Counted from the first letter of the stretch, positions 7,809 through 16,737 are shown. The stretch is 64,000 bases of DNA from Leisingera sp. NJS204 (GCF_004123675.1 NZ_CP035417.1:3959501-4023500), one strand, 5' to 3'. The notes: generated from the sequence alone by a model not told the origin. Numbers and translations: made by a program.

Positions 7809-10244
7809 CTAAGGGCTTTCCAAGTCTGTGCCAACTTTGTTCAACAGATCAGCAATGCCGCCACGTGTGCCCGCACTGCTTTCAACCAAGGCCCGTGCGT
7901 GAGCCAAAGGAGACAAACCCTCTGGATCTTGCGCAGTTTCGCCAATTTGCGTGGTGACAGAAGCAACAGCACCGAATTGCGCGTCATCTCCAGTCTCCAT
8001 CGCTTCTATGGCGCCCAGGTTTTCGGAATGCCAGAACCCGCGGGCTGCTGCGTTGGCCTCATCTTCGGCAAGAAGATACTCACCGGCCCGGTCATATTCA
8101 CCATTGCGCCACAAGGCTGCCGCACGCATTTTGTTGGCTTCGGAACTTTCCAGCCCCATCAGCTCGACAAGGGCCTGATGCGGCTTGTCCAGCTCCAATG
8201 CGGCCTCGGCCATCATCAGGCGGCGGGCTTCGTTTTCCGGCTCCAGCGCAAGCTTGGTGAGCAGGCCCTGTGCTTGTTCGGCAAATCCAAGGTCCAGCAG
8301 CCTGCGGGCAACGGCCGGAGCTACCGATGCGGCTTCAGCCGCGCTGGCCTGACCAGAGAAAACCAGTGAGTACTGCAAAAATGTCACGTCATCTGCACGT
8401 TCTGCCAACAGCAGCATCAACGGCTCCAGCGCTGCCGACCGGGCATTCGGGCCGTCCTGCTCAGACAGGCTGTTCAGTTCTTGAAAAGCATCCTGAAACT
8501 GCCCCATCAGGGCCAGAGAAGCGACCTGCGCCTGACGCAACTCTGCTCCCAGCTCGGTTTCGCGGTTTTCAAGTTCGTAAGAGGCAATCAAATCCGGCAC
8601 GTCAGGAGACAGCGCCTTGCGCTCCTTGACGCTAAGAGCAACCAGATCGATCAGTGCGGCCGGTGCATTGCCGTTCCGTTCTGCAACCTCGCTGGTCAGC
8701 TCTTCGGCCACCTTTTCGGTATCGCCTGCCAATTCGGCAATCGCCGCCTCAGCAAGGTTGATTTCCGGAACGTCCTCAACCCCGGTCCGGTCAACCGCTC
8801 TCAGCACTGCCTCGGCGATATGGTTATCTCCGGCTTCGGCAAACATCTTGCTGATCCGAGGCCCCAAGTGCACCCGCAGGTGAGTCGGCATTTTGGAAAA
8901 CGCTTGCTGAATGGCGTCGGTGTTGGCGCTCTTCTTGACCAGACCATCCGCCAAAGCGCCCCACAGGGCACTGTCGCCTTCGCAGCCTTGCTGTCCTGAG
9001 AACGGGTGATTAACCGGCAGAACTGCTCCATCCATCAGCATCGCCATTGCATCAAGATAGGCTATATCCGGCGCATCCTGATTTTCTGGAGGGAGAATAG
9101 TCAAAATGGAGCGAGCTTCGGCGCCAAAGCCGAAATAGAGATACATCCGTGCGAGTGCAAATACACTCGCTGGATTCACATCATCAAATTCCCGGACCAA
9201 TGCGCTGCGCACCGGTGCCAGCTGATCCGCAAACGGGCTTTCATTGCCCCAGGAATGAATGGCAACATCACGGTTTTGCAAACAATGCTCTGCTTCTCCG
9301 TTGCCATCAATCAGAGCAGCCTTCAGCCCGGTTTCACGATCGATTGCAGAGGTCACGGAGATGTGGTCCAAAGGGTTCAACGGCCTGTCTGCACGGCCCA
9401 GAGGATCCAATACAGCAGTGCTATCGGCATCAGGAAGCCCATTTGCTGCAACACTCAAAAGTCCTTGATTTGCAGCCCGTCCGATCTGTTGCAGCAACCG
9501 TTGCTCGGAATCTTGGACCGCGGCCGCGCGCTCAGTTTCTTCCAGGTTGAGCAGCACTCTGGTCTCAGGGAGCCCGGAAGCCGCATTGGCTTCAGCGGTT
9601 TCTGTCTGATCCGGAAAGCTGTTGCCATCCAACGGCAAGACGACTTCTACAGCTTCTTCTTGCTGTTTGGTTGCACTCAGTTCCGGTGCTTCTTCAGCGT
9701 CCTGCGGCCGGATTGTTTGCGCCGGATCCGCTCGCCCCGCAACAGCCGCTGCCAATTCCAGAGCCATCCGCGCGTCAGCTGCGGCCGATTGAGAGAAACT
9801 GAACCTGTAACCGCTCTGTGTGGCCTGCGGAGTGAGTGGCAGAATACTGCTGGTAGCAGAATACTGCCGCTGTGTTTCCGGTTTACCGCCATCACGTATA
9901 TCAAGCACCAAGTAGCCATTCTTCTGAACATAAGACGTGACCGTGCAGTCACAGCCTAGCTGCAATCGAAGCGGCTGACCTGGCCCGTTCTGCACGAGTG
10001 ATTGCAACCGGGTGCGAGGGATCAGGTTGAAGACACGTGAAGTATCGAAAACTGCCTGTGGCGCGTCAATGTTCACTGTCGCCGTCGTGCCGCTTTGAGC
10101 CAGCGACCAGTCCGCGCCATCCGGCAGGCGCATCACCAGGCGGGTGAAACCGTTGTGCTCTCCTGACCGGGTCACAATTGTCTGCGCCTGGACAGCTCCT
10201 GCCGTCAGAAGCGCGACTGCAGTGGCAAGTGCTCGCCAAATCAT
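7809..10244 (-). CDS. Large periplasmic motility-associated protein (MotC-like by position)
   Basis: The 811-residue product has a clear signal peptide (cleavage near AVQAQ, residue 21). Residues 22-120 look like an all-beta AMIN-type domain (short strands such as FTRLVMRLPD and GYLVLDIRDG). Residues 120-300 are low-complexity, rich in Ala, Glu and Gln. The rest (about 330-811) is Ala/Leu/Glu-rich helical repeat resembling tetratricopeptide or Sel1-type solenoid. It overlaps the motA start by 4 bases (stop of motA within its ATG), so it is coupled to the stator gene. A MotE-like protein is encoded upstream; in rhizobia MotE is the chaperone of the periplasmic MotC, so a MotC-like role is plausible. 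No direct sequence identity to MotC can be claimed. Confidence 0.8.
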   Translation of the reverse strand: MIWRALATAVALLTAGAVQAQTIVTRSGEHNGFTRLVMRLPDGADWSLAQSGTTATVNIDAPQAVFDTSRVFNLIPRTRLQSLVQNGPGQPLRLQLGCDCTVTSYVQKNGYLVLDIRDGGKPETQRQYSATSSILPLTPQATQSGYRFSFSQSAAADARMALELAAAVAGRADPAQTIRPQDAEEAPELSATKQQEEAVEVVLPLDGNSFPDQTETAEANAASGLPETRVLLNLEETERAAAVQDSEQRLLQQIGRAANQGLLSVAANGLPDADSTAVLDPLGRADRPLNPLDHISVTSAIDRETGLKAALIDGNGEAEHCLQNRDVAIHSWGNESPFADQLAPVRSALVREFDDVNPASVFALARMYLYFGFGAEARSILTILPPENQDAPDIAYLDAMAMLMDGAVLPVNHPFSGQQGCEGDSALWGALADGLVKKSANTDAIQQAFSKMPTHLRVHLGPRISKMFAEAGDNHIAEAVLRAVDRTGVEDVPEINLAEAAIAELAGDTEKVAEELTSEVAERNGNAPAALIDLVALSVKERKALSPDVPDLIASYELENRETELGAELRQAQVASLALMGQFQDAFQELNSLSEQDGPNARSAALEPLMLLLAERADDVTFLQYSLVFSGQASAAEAASVAPAVARRLLDLGFAEQAQGLLTKLALEPENEARRLMMAEAALELDKPHQALVELMGLESSEANKMRAAALWRNGEYDRAGEYLLAEDEANAAARGFWHSENLGAIEAMETGDDAQFGAVASVTTQIGETAQDPEGLSPLAHARALVESSAGTRGGIADLLNKVGTDLESP

Positions 10245-11110
10245 GCTGCGTCCTGTTTCACCGATTTGAGGGCTTCTTCAAGTTCAGCGAAGCCGGGACG
10301 GAAATGCGAAGGTGTGTTCTGGCGCCCGACTTCGATGCATATTGCTGCTGCATGGTTGTGCAGATTGGCCACCAGAACCTCACGGATAAGCTGATAAAAA
10401 TGCGCGTCTTCCTCGGTTACCGCTTTTACCTTGGTCGCAAAGGGACCCACGAGGCCATAAGCCAGGAACACGCCAAGAAAGGTACCGACCAGAGCGCCGC
10501 CAATCAGTTTACCCAGAACTTCCGGGGGTTGATCAATAGAGCCCATAGTTTTGATGATACCAAGCACCGCCGCAACAATTCCCAGCGCCGGCAGCCCGTC
10601 TGCCAGGGTTTGCAAAGCATGGCTGGAGTGCATTGCATGGTGCAGGTTGGCCTCCATGCGCTTTTCCAGCACTTCTTCCACCTGATGCGGATCGTCATAG
10701 TTCATCGAGGCCGACCGCATGGTGTCGCAAATCAGGTTCACTGTTTCCTTGTCTGCCAGAATCTTGGGGTATTTATTGAAGACAGAGGAGTTTTCGGGGT
10801 CTTCAATGTGTTGCTCCACTTCAACCGGATTCGCCCGCGCGATCCGGATCAGAGCGAACAGAAGGCACAGCAGGTCGCGGTAGTCGTCCGGCTTCCACTT
10901 AGGGCCCTTGAAGACCTTACCGACGTCCTTCAACGTATGTTTGATGCCGCCCATATCGTTGCCGATCAGAAAAGCACCGGCTCCGGCACCACCGATCATC
11001 ATCAACTCAAAGGGCATGGCCTTAATAATGATCGCCATCTTGCCGCCGGCCAGGAGATAGCCGCCGAACACCATGACAAAGATCACAACTATGCCTACAA
11101 TCCCGATCAT
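10241..11110 (-). CDS. motA: Flagellar stator protein MotA
   Basis: MotA forms the pentameric proton-channel ring around MotB and transmits torque to FliG. The 289-residue product has four membrane helices: about residues 2-24 (IVGIVVIFVMVFGGYLLAGG) and 33-52, then a large cytoplasmic loop with the charged segment that meets FliG, then two helices at about 165-185 and 200-222 (conserved LPALGIVAAVLGII and GTFLGVFLAYGLVGP). motB is not adjacent and is not seen in this window. The stop overlaps the following 811-residue gene by 4 bases. Confidence 0.95.
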   Translation of the reverse strand: MIGIVGIVVIFVMVFGGYLLAGGKMAIIIKAMPFELMMIGGAGAGAFLIGNDMGGIKHTLKDVGKVFKGPKWKPDDYRDLLCLLFALIRIARANPVEVEQHIEDPENSSVFNKYPKILADKETVNLICDTMRSASMNYDDPHQVEEVLEKRMEANLHHAMHSSHALQTLADGLPALGIVAAVLGIIKTMGSIDQPPEVLGKLIGGALVGTFLGVFLAYGLVGPFATKVKAVTEEDAHFYQLIREVLVANLHNHAAAICIEVGRQNTPSHFRPGFAELEEALKSVKQDAA

Positions 11111-11142
11111 GGGTCCACTCCGAATTCCATTGGTTTTTATTA

Positions 11143-11175
11143 GCTTAGGCGAGTCTTCCTAAGGAAAGACTAAGC
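11143..11175 (-). promoter_or_regulatory. Imperfect long hairpin between MotE-like gene and motA
   Basis: Outer arms GCTTAG and CTAAGC are perfect; inner arms AGTCTTCC and GGAAAGACT pair with one bulged base around a TAA loop. It lies in the 78-base gap before the motA start. The minus-strand flank is TAATAAAAACC, so there is no U-run and it is not a standard terminator. A transcript-processing or attenuation role is possible but not shown. Confidence 0.45.
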
Positions 11176-11188
11176 GGCGGCGGCCGAA

Positions 11189-11803
11189 TTACTCCTTCGG
11201 CACTGCTCCGTTGCGGCCAGCCAAAACAACGCTGATAGTATAGGCGGCTTCCGGGCTCAGCCCTGCCATGATTCCCGCCGCAGCCTCGGGCTGCATCCGG
11301 GCGAGGAAACCAGCCGCAAAGGCAGGATCCATTTCCTCAAACAAAGCAGCGGCCTCTTTGGGTTTCATCTGTTCATAGACCGACGTAAGACGCGTCACAT
11401 CCGCTTCGGTCGCACCATCCGCCAACGCGAGCGTTGCCCGTAAATTCTCTTCGGCCTGTTCCAGCGAAGCCAGTTTCTTGTCGATTGCCTGATCAGCAAT
11501 TTCCAGGGCTTTCATCCGGTCCTGAATTTCCGCTTCACGGGCGGCCAGAGCCTGTTCCCGCTCCTTAAAGGCTGCCAGCATTGTTTGCAGCTCTGCAGAT
11601 GTGGGCATCGATTCGCGCTGCGGCTCCCCCTTGTGAGGCTGCGCGTCGCCGCCGGGTTCCTGCAGGCTGGCCACTTCACGGGCAATTGCGGGCCCCGCTT
11701 CAAGAGCCAGCCGGACCGCAGCGGATCCCATCAGCAGCACCGCCAGCATCATCAAGGTGCCGCTGCGCCGGAACCGCCTGGTTTTCTTTGCTGCCTTTGC
11801 CAT
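11189..11803 (-). CDS. MotE-like periplasmic coiled-coil protein
   Basis: This 204-residue protein has an N-terminal basic stretch and one membrane helix or uncleaved signal (about residues 15-35), then a long coiled coil (about 65-125, EREQALAAREAEIQDRMKAL), and a C-terminal MgtE_N-like domain (YEQMKPKEAAALFEEMDP). This architecture matches the MotE family, which in rhizobia chaperones the periplasmic motility protein MotC. It sits between a small membrane protein and motA. Its stop is followed by a hairpin before motA; its start overlaps the preceding gene's stop by one base. Confidence 0.8.
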   Translation of the reverse strand: MAKAAKKTRRFRRSGTLMMLAVLLMGSAAVRLALEAGPAIAREVASLQEPGGDAQPHKGEPQRESMPTSAELQTMLAAFKEREQALAAREAEIQDRMKALEIADQAIDKKLASLEQAEENLRATLALADGATEADVTRLTSVYEQMKPKEAAALFEEMDPAFAAGFLARMQPEAAAGIMAGLSPEAAYTISVVLAGRNGAVPKE

Positions 11804-12249
11804 TACGCCACCCGATTCTGGCTGCGGTTATGCCGGACGAACATCAAGCCGGAAGGCTTTGCCTCGTCCTGTTCTTCAGCAGACGGCTGCGAATCGGCCT
11901 CGTATGCGGCCGCCATCGCGTCGTCCTCGGCCGAAGGTTTAGCTGCCGGAGCCGCAGTTCCGGCCTCGGGGATGTCATGCATGGATGCCATCATCAGTTC
12001 CAGCCGCTGAGCCACTGTTTCGGCCCGGCCCGTCAGTTGCTGCAGCGCCTTGCTGGAGCCGTCGGACACCTGTTGCGCCGATTGCAGTGACTTGTTCAGA
12101 TCATCGACCTGGGCAGACAGGACGGCAACTGCACCGCCCACACCTTTTTCCAAATCATTGAACCGCTTCAGCCTGCGCGACAGTACCAGACAATAGAATC
12201 CGGCACCCAGCGCACCGGCCGCAAGCAGGATATCAGCAATAATTTCCAT
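11803..12249 (-). CDS. Membrane-anchored coiled-coil protein in the fliL-motA run
   Basis: I do not recognise a named function. The 148-residue product has an N-terminal membrane helix (about residues 4-24), a coiled coil (about 30-90, with LSAQVDDLNKSLQSAQQ) and an acidic, Ala/Pro-rich tail ending in a basic segment. Small proteins of this form occur in alphaproteobacterial flagellar loci. It lies 9 bases after fliL and one base before the MotE-like gene, so it is part of the same transcription unit. A link to stator assembly is inferred from position only. Confidence 0.75.
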   Translation of the reverse strand: MEIIADILLAAGALGAGFYCLVLSRRLKRFNDLEKGVGGAVAVLSAQVDDLNKSLQSAQQVSDGSSKALQQLTGRAETVAQRLELMMASMHDIPEAGTAAPAAKPSAEDDAMAAAYEADSQPSAEEQDEAKPSGLMFVRHNRSQNRVA

Positions 12250-12258
12250 CCTGTCCTC

Positions 12259-12783
12259 CTAATTCAGTACGAAATCCATAATCAGCAGATCACGCACCCG
12301 GCCCTGGCCGGTTGCAATGTTGATCCGCCGCAGCATCTGCGCCCTCAGTTTCGGCAGCGCCATCGGATCAGTCAGATCCTCTAGCTCCAGTGCTCTCAGG
12401 TAGCTGTTAAGGACATCGATAACCCGCGGGAGGATTTTCTCGACCTCGGCTTGGTGAGCCAGATCGACCTCAAGTTGCGCGCGGAACCGCAAATGCTTGA
12501 TACCGCTGGCTTTCCGCAGGGTAATCACAATCGGGTCCATTTCGATAAAGGCAAGATTGGCGATATCCTCCGCCGTCTCACCACTGTCCACGCCTTCTGG
12601 CGTCTCTTCGGCCGCATGCGCCGGTTCTGGCGCTGCTTTCTGACCAAAGGGAAGAAGGCCTGACTGTACGGCGAAGAAACCGCCGCCGCCGCCAGCCAAT
12701 GCCAGCACCACCCCGATAATCAGGGGCAGTTTGCTTTTCTTGGCCGGGGCTTCTGCTTGTGTGTCTACTGCAGCGTCTGTCAT
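12259..12783 (-). CDS. fliL: Flagellar basal-body-associated protein FliL
   Basis: This is the canonical FliL of the locus: 174 residues with a cytoplasmic basic N-terminus, one membrane helix (about residues 18-38, LIIGVVLALAGGGGGFFAV), a linker and a periplasmic domain with the FliL pattern (FIEMDPIVITLR, ending DLLIMDFVLN). FliL associates with MotAB and the MS-ring. ATG at 12783 was chosen (TAGGGA ribosome site) over one 11 codons upstream that lacks a good site. It heads the minus-strand run to motA and diverges from fliF across a 119-base gap holding a CtrA-like site. Confidence 0.93.
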   Translation of the reverse strand: MTDAAVDTQAEAPAKKSKLPLIIGVVLALAGGGGGFFAVQSGLLPFGQKAAPEPAHAAEETPEGVDSGETAEDIANLAFIEMDPIVITLRKASGIKHLRFRAQLEVDLAHQAEVEKILPRVIDVLNSYLRALELEDLTDPMALPKLRAQMLRRINIATGQGRVRDLLIMDFVLN

Positions 12784-12829
12784 GGCTATCCCTAAAACGT
12801 CGTGCAGCATCTTCATAACCTGCGAGGAA

Positions 12830-12844
12830 CTAACCGAATGTTAA
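12830..12844. promoter_or_regulatory. CtrA-like site between fliL and fliF
   Basis: CTAA-N7-TTAA matches the CtrA consensus TTAA-N7-TTAA in 7 of 8 positions. It is in the 119-base divergent gap, 47 bases from the fliL start and 59 bases from the fliF start. CtrA is known to control flagellar genes in several roseobacters. One site could serve both directions; function is inferred from sequence alone. Confidence 0.5.
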
Positions 12845-12902
12845 GGCCGATCCGTCAAAAGGGTTGCACGCCGGAGAGAACGCCGGTGCGACGGAGGTTA
12901 AT

Positions 12903-14576
12903 GTGCAGCAGATCAAGAATGTCTGGGCTGAAATGGACATGCGAAAGCGTCTGATAGCCGTGGGTGCCACGGTAATCATGATTCTCAGCGTGATCGCGAT
13001 GTCCCATGTGGCAAGCAAGCCAACAATGACACTGCTCTATGCCGGGCTGGAAAGCGGCTCGGCCGGAGATGTGGTGCGGGCGCTGGAACAGCGCGGTGCC
13101 CAATATGAAGTGCGTGGCAGCTCAATCTACGTGCCGTCAACGCAGCGTGACGAATTTCGGATGACACTGGCCAGCGAAGGCCTGCCCGCCAATGGCGGCA
13201 AAGGATACGAGCTGCTCGATTCGCTCAGTGGCTTTGGCACCACCTCGCAGATGTTTGACGCCGCTTATTGGCGCGCAAAGGAAGGCGAGCTGGCCCGCAC
13301 TATTGTTGGCAGCCCGCATGTAAGCCAGGCACGGGTGCATATCGCCAATGCCGGCTCGAATCCCTTTCAGCGCACCGTAGAACCCACCGCGTCGGTTTCA
13401 GTCGTACCGATGGGATCCCCGGTAACACCTGCGCAAGCAAATGCGATCCGCTTCCTCATTTCGTCTGCGGTGACCGGCCTTGCCGTTGAAAACGTTGCAG
13501 TGATTGATGCCAACGGCGCGTTGATCGGGTCTTCGGATGCCACTGCAGCCGCCGGTGCCGGAACCGATGACCGGTCCCAAACGCTGCGCGAACGTGTCAT
13601 CCGATTGGTTGAGGCACGCGTCGGCCAGGGCAATGCAGTGGTGGAAGTGAGTGTCGCGACCGTCACCGACACCGAATCAATCCGGGAAAAGCGGGTGGAC
13701 CCGAAAAGCCGTGTCGCCGTCAGCACTGACGTCGAGGAACGCGCCGACTCCTCTACCAACCAATCCGGAGAGGTCACGGTTGCCTCCAATATCCCCGACG
13801 GTGACGCGGCCTCTGGCCAGGGGTCAAAAGCCAATACCAGCGCCACCCGGGAGCGAATCAATTATGAAATTTCGGAAACCGAGAAAGAGATCCTCCGCGG
13901 TCCCGGGGCTATCAAGCGCCTGACTGTTGCAGTGCTGGTCAATGGCTCTGCGGTGACAAATGACGCAGGTGAAACTGTCTTCCAGCCCCGGCCGGAAGAC
14001 GAATTGGCCGCCTTGCGGGAGTTGATTTCCGCCGCTGTCGGTTTTGACGCAGACCGCGGGGATGTGATTACGCTCAAGTCCATGGAGTTGCCGACAGTGG
14101 AACCGCAGGGGTCCGTGGCCACTGCGGGGTTCATGGACAACCTCTACTTTGATGCTATGTCGCTGATCCAGCTTGCGGCTCTGGCCCTGGTCAGCCTGAT
14201 CCTGGGCCTGTTCGTCGTACGCCCGATCCTGTCGAATCAGGCAGCTCCGGTGGCGGCGCTGACTGGTCCGGATGGTGGCGGGCTGCCCGGGCTGCCAGGT
14301 GTTGGCGGCGACGGCTTCATGACTGCGCCTGAACTTGGTTCGGGACTCGCACTAGAGGGTGAAATTGAAAACAACGAAACCGGACAGTTCGAACCCTTGG
14401 GCGACCTGCCGGCAATGGGTACTGGCGGCGACATGATGGGGGCGGCCGGTTTTCCGGCACTGGGCGGCAGCATGGATGACCCGGTCGACCGTCTGCGCAA
14501 CTTGATTGGCGAGCGGCAGGAAGAAACCGTCCAGATCCTGCGCGGCTGGCTGGAAGAAAACAAGGAGCAAGCCTGA
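12903..14576 (+). CDS. fliF: Flagellar MS-ring protein FliF
   Basis: FliF forms the MS ring in the inner membrane on which the rotor is built. I start at GTG 12903, five bases after a strong GGAGG; the longer frame begins with a TTG at 12864 without such a site. The 557-residue product has a membrane helix near residues 16-35, the YscJ/FliF ring-building domains (AGLESGSAGDVVRALEQRG and LISSAVTGLAVENVAVID), a Ser/Thr-rich mid-section, a second helix near 420-442, and the C-terminal FliG-binding helix (DPVDRLRNLIGERQEE). The gene overlaps the next one by one base. fliG is not in this window. Confidence 0.95.
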   Translation: MQQIKNVWAEMDMRKRLIAVGATVIMILSVIAMSHVASKPTMTLLYAGLESGSAGDVVRALEQRGAQYEVRGSSIYVPSTQRDEFRMTLASEGLPANGGKGYELLDSLSGFGTTSQMFDAAYWRAKEGELARTIVGSPHVSQARVHIANAGSNPFQRTVEPTASVSVVPMGSPVTPAQANAIRFLISSAVTGLAVENVAVIDANGALIGSSDATAAAGAGTDDRSQTLRERVIRLVEARVGQGNAVVEVSVATVTDTESIREKRVDPKSRVAVSTDVEERADSSTNQSGEVTVASNIPDGDAASGQGSKANTSATRERINYEISETEKEILRGPGAIKRLTVAVLVNGSAVTNDAGETVFQPRPEDELAALRELISAAVGFDADRGDVITLKSMELPTVEPQGSVATAGFMDNLYFDAMSLIQLAALALVSLILGLFVVRPILSNQAAPVAALTGPDGGGLPGLPGVGGDGFMTAPELGSGLALEGEIENNETGQFEPLGDLPAMGTGGDMMGAAGFPALGGSMDDPVDRLRNLIGERQEETVQILRGWLEENKEQA

Positions 14577-15175
14577 TGACGATTGCACATTTGCTCGAAG
14601 ACTTCGCAATGAACACCTCGGCAGAGCCTGCCCTGCCCGCGGTTTCCGAGGAACTCATAGAAGAGCAGCGGCTGGCTTCCTTTGAGAACGGCTACAGCGC
14701 CGGGTGGGATGATGCCGTAACGGCCAAAGACCAGGAAAGCAGCCGGATTTCGGCAGAGCTGGCCAATTCTCTGGAAGATCTCAGTTTCACTTATCACGAA
14801 GCCCAAAGTCAGCTGCTCGATTCGCTGGACCCGATGTTCAAGGTGCTGACCAGTGCAGTGCTGCCAGATGCCATGGCTGCCTCTTTCGGGCATCATATCG
14901 TCGATCAGCTTGCTGATATGGCCAAAGGCCAGACCGACCAGCCGATGCAGATCGTGGTCGCTCCCGGGGAGGCGGCACCAGTGCGCAGCCTGTTGCCGGA
15001 CAATTTCTCCGTTCCGGTCACAGTGCAGGAAGACAGTTTGCTGTCTCCCGGCCAAGCCTATCTGCGCATTGGCAGCACCGAATGCGAAATCAATTGCGAC
15101 GCCCTTCTAGAATCGATCCAGGACTCGATAGAGGCCTTCACCTATCACGCGAAAGAGGACAGCCAGTATGGATGA
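14576..15175 (+). CDS. FliH-like export-ATPase regulator (divergent)
   Basis: This 199-residue acidic protein lies between fliF and fliN, where fliG/fliH are usual. It has a helical N-terminal half (about residues 20-100) and a C-terminal alpha/beta portion (about 100-190). It contains RISAELANSLEDLSFTYHEAQ, typical of the FliH/YscL N-terminal coiled region, and a C-terminal segment with FliH-like pattern. FliH binds the ATPase FliI and tethers it to the C-ring via FliN, which is encoded next with an 8-base overlap. Similarity to classical FliH is weak by eye, so the name is tentative. Confidence 0.65.
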   Translation: MTIAHLLEDFAMNTSAEPALPAVSEELIEEQRLASFENGYSAGWDDAVTAKDQESSRISAELANSLEDLSFTYHEAQSQLLDSLDPMFKVLTSAVLPDAMAASFGHHIVDQLADMAKGQTDQPMQIVVAPGEAAPVRSLLPDNFSVPVTVQEDSLLSPGQAYLRIGSTECEINCDALLESIQDSIEAFTYHAKEDSQYG

Positions 15176-15464
15176 TGCTGCCGACCTGAATATGAAATCC
15201 GCTGATGCAAACAATCCCTTTGTTTCGGTTCCCGTCGAAGTGGTTGTCTCGGTCGGCAAAGCCCGGCCGCTGATCCGTGACCTGGTCAGCCTTGGCGAAA
15301 ACGCGATTCTCACTTTGGATAAACGGGTTGAAGACCCCGTGGATCTTTACGTCGGCGACCGGCTGGTCGCCCGTGGCCAGCTCGAAGAGCTGGAGGGAGA
15401 TCAGGCTGGCCAGCTGGCCGTGCGCTTGACAGAAATTGCTGATCTTCAAAGCGGTTTGGGATGA
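15168..15464 (+). CDS. fliN: C-ring switch protein FliN
   Basis: The 98-residue product is a short SpoA-domain protein (about residues 18-92), with PVEVVVSVGKARPLIRDLV and VDLYVGDRLVARGQLEEL, the two signatures of the family. FliN is part of the cytoplasmic C-ring, where it binds FliH and affects rotor switching. It overlaps the FliH-like gene by 8 bases and fliP by 4 bases. The N-terminus is short, as in many alphaproteobacterial FliN proteins. Confidence 0.93.
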   Translation: MDDAADLNMKSADANNPFVSVPVEVVVSVGKARPLIRDLVSLGENAILTLDKRVEDPVDLYVGDRLVARGQLEELEGDQAGQLAVRLTEIADLQSGLG

Positions 15465-16204
15465 CACACAAGACTATTGTGCGGGCGGCCCTGGCTGCAG
15501 CAATCCTGCTGGCCATGCCGCACACCGCCCTGGCTCAAGAACTGAGCCTTTCGCTGGCAGACGGCGAATCGATCTCCGCCCGCTCGATCCAGCTGATCCT
15601 GCTGATTACTGTGCTCAGCCTGGCTCCAGGCCTGCTGATCATGATCACCTGTTTTCCATTCCTGGTGACAGTCCTATCGATTCTGCGTCAAGGCATCGGG
15701 CTGCAGCAAGCACCGCCCAACATGCTGATCATCAGTCTGGCGCTGTTTCTGACCTATTTTGTGATGGAACCCGTCTTTACCGAGGCCTGGACCACTGGCA
15801 TCAATCCGCTGCTGGAAGAAAGGCTGGAACCGGGCGTGGCCATCACCCGCAGCTTGGAGCCCTTCCGTGCCTTCATGGCGAACCGGTTGGATCCGGACAC
15901 ATTTTATGCAATTGCGGATCTCAGGCCGGAAACCCAGGGCATGGATCCCGTGGCCGAAGCTCCGTTATCGGCGCTGGTCCCTAGCTTCCTGCTGTCGGAA
16001 ATTTCGCGCGCTTTTCAAATCGGGTTTCTCGTCTTCCTGCCATTTCTGGTCATTGATCTTGTTGTTGCTGCAGTCCTGATGTCCATGGGGATGATGATGG
16101 TGCCGCCTGCTATCGTGTCCCTGCCCTTCAAACTGGCATTTTTTGTAGTCGCAGATGGCTGGAGCCTGATCGCCACCGCTCTGGTACGCAGCTACTACCC
16201 CTGA
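15461..16204 (+). CDS. fliP: Flagellar export gate protein FliP
   Basis: FliP forms the pentameric core of the export gate. The 247-residue product has a signal peptide (about residues 1-26), four membrane helices, and the highly conserved RQGIGLQQAPPN motif followed by a hydrophobic helix, and later the conserved region FLLSEISRAFQIGFLVFLPF. The 4-base overlap with fliN indicates coupling. It is the last recognisable gene of the flagellar run; no terminator follows, and a transposase remnant begins 128 bases downstream. Confidence 0.96.
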   Translation: MTHKTIVRAALAAAILLAMPHTALAQELSLSLADGESISARSIQLILLITVLSLAPGLLIMITCFPFLVTVLSILRQGIGLQQAPPNMLIISLALFLTYFVMEPVFTEAWTTGINPLLEERLEPGVAITRSLEPFRAFMANRLDPDTFYAIADLRPETQGMDPVAEAPLSALVPSFLLSEISRAFQIGFLVFLPFLVIDLVVAAVLMSMGMMMVPPAIVSLPFKLAFFVVADGWSLIATALVRSYYP

Positions 16205-16331
16205 ACCCTGCCAATGGTCTGGAAAAGGTATGGGTTGTGAACTGCCCACGGCAATCAACCGCGTTCAACGCAAGCTGGAATGTCAGCCCGGCCGTGACAG
16301 GAAAATGGTAGCCGCACGCCTGGGCGTTATT

Positions 16332-16493
16332 GTCGAGCTCCCGCGCGACCCGCTGACCGGATAGCGATGTGTCGATCACGCAAGCCAGGCACTCCCGGCC
16401 GAAGTCATCGATGACGCTCAGAGCCCGGAAACGGCGCCCGTCTGACAGGCTGTCAGACACGAAGTCCAGCGACCATCTTTGGTTCGCTGAATC
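16332..16493 (-). pseudogene. IS3-family transposase (OrfB) fragment
   Basis: The minus strand encodes ANQRWSLDFVSDSLSDG followed by FRALSVIDDFGRECLACVID and SGQRVARELD. This matches the start of the rve/DDE integrase core of IS3-family OrfB proteins, in which the first catalytic Asp lies in the RWSLDFV segment. Homology stops abruptly after RELD, the remaining catalytic residues are absent, and no OrfA is found. The surrounding 16205-16737 sequence holds no complete gene; an inverted repeat AGGTCA-N7-TGACCT lies at 16566-16584. It marks the downstream edge of the flagellar locus. Confidence 0.8.
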
Positions 16494-16737
16494 GGCTTTT
16501 CCGCGTTGTCTGTCTCCTCGCGTGGAGAACAGGCTAACGTCGAAACGCGGATATTTTTGGGGCGCAGGTCAGAAAATATGACCTAATCAAACAATTTGCT
16601 TTGACGATTTCGAATCGTCCAGCAGTTCCTTCGAAATCGTACTGCATCTTTTGGAAAGCGTGGGACGGTTCTCAATTGCCTGAATGACAGGGCTTGCGCC
16701 AGTTTGAGGCGCACTCAATAACTCAGGTTTCGTGCGT

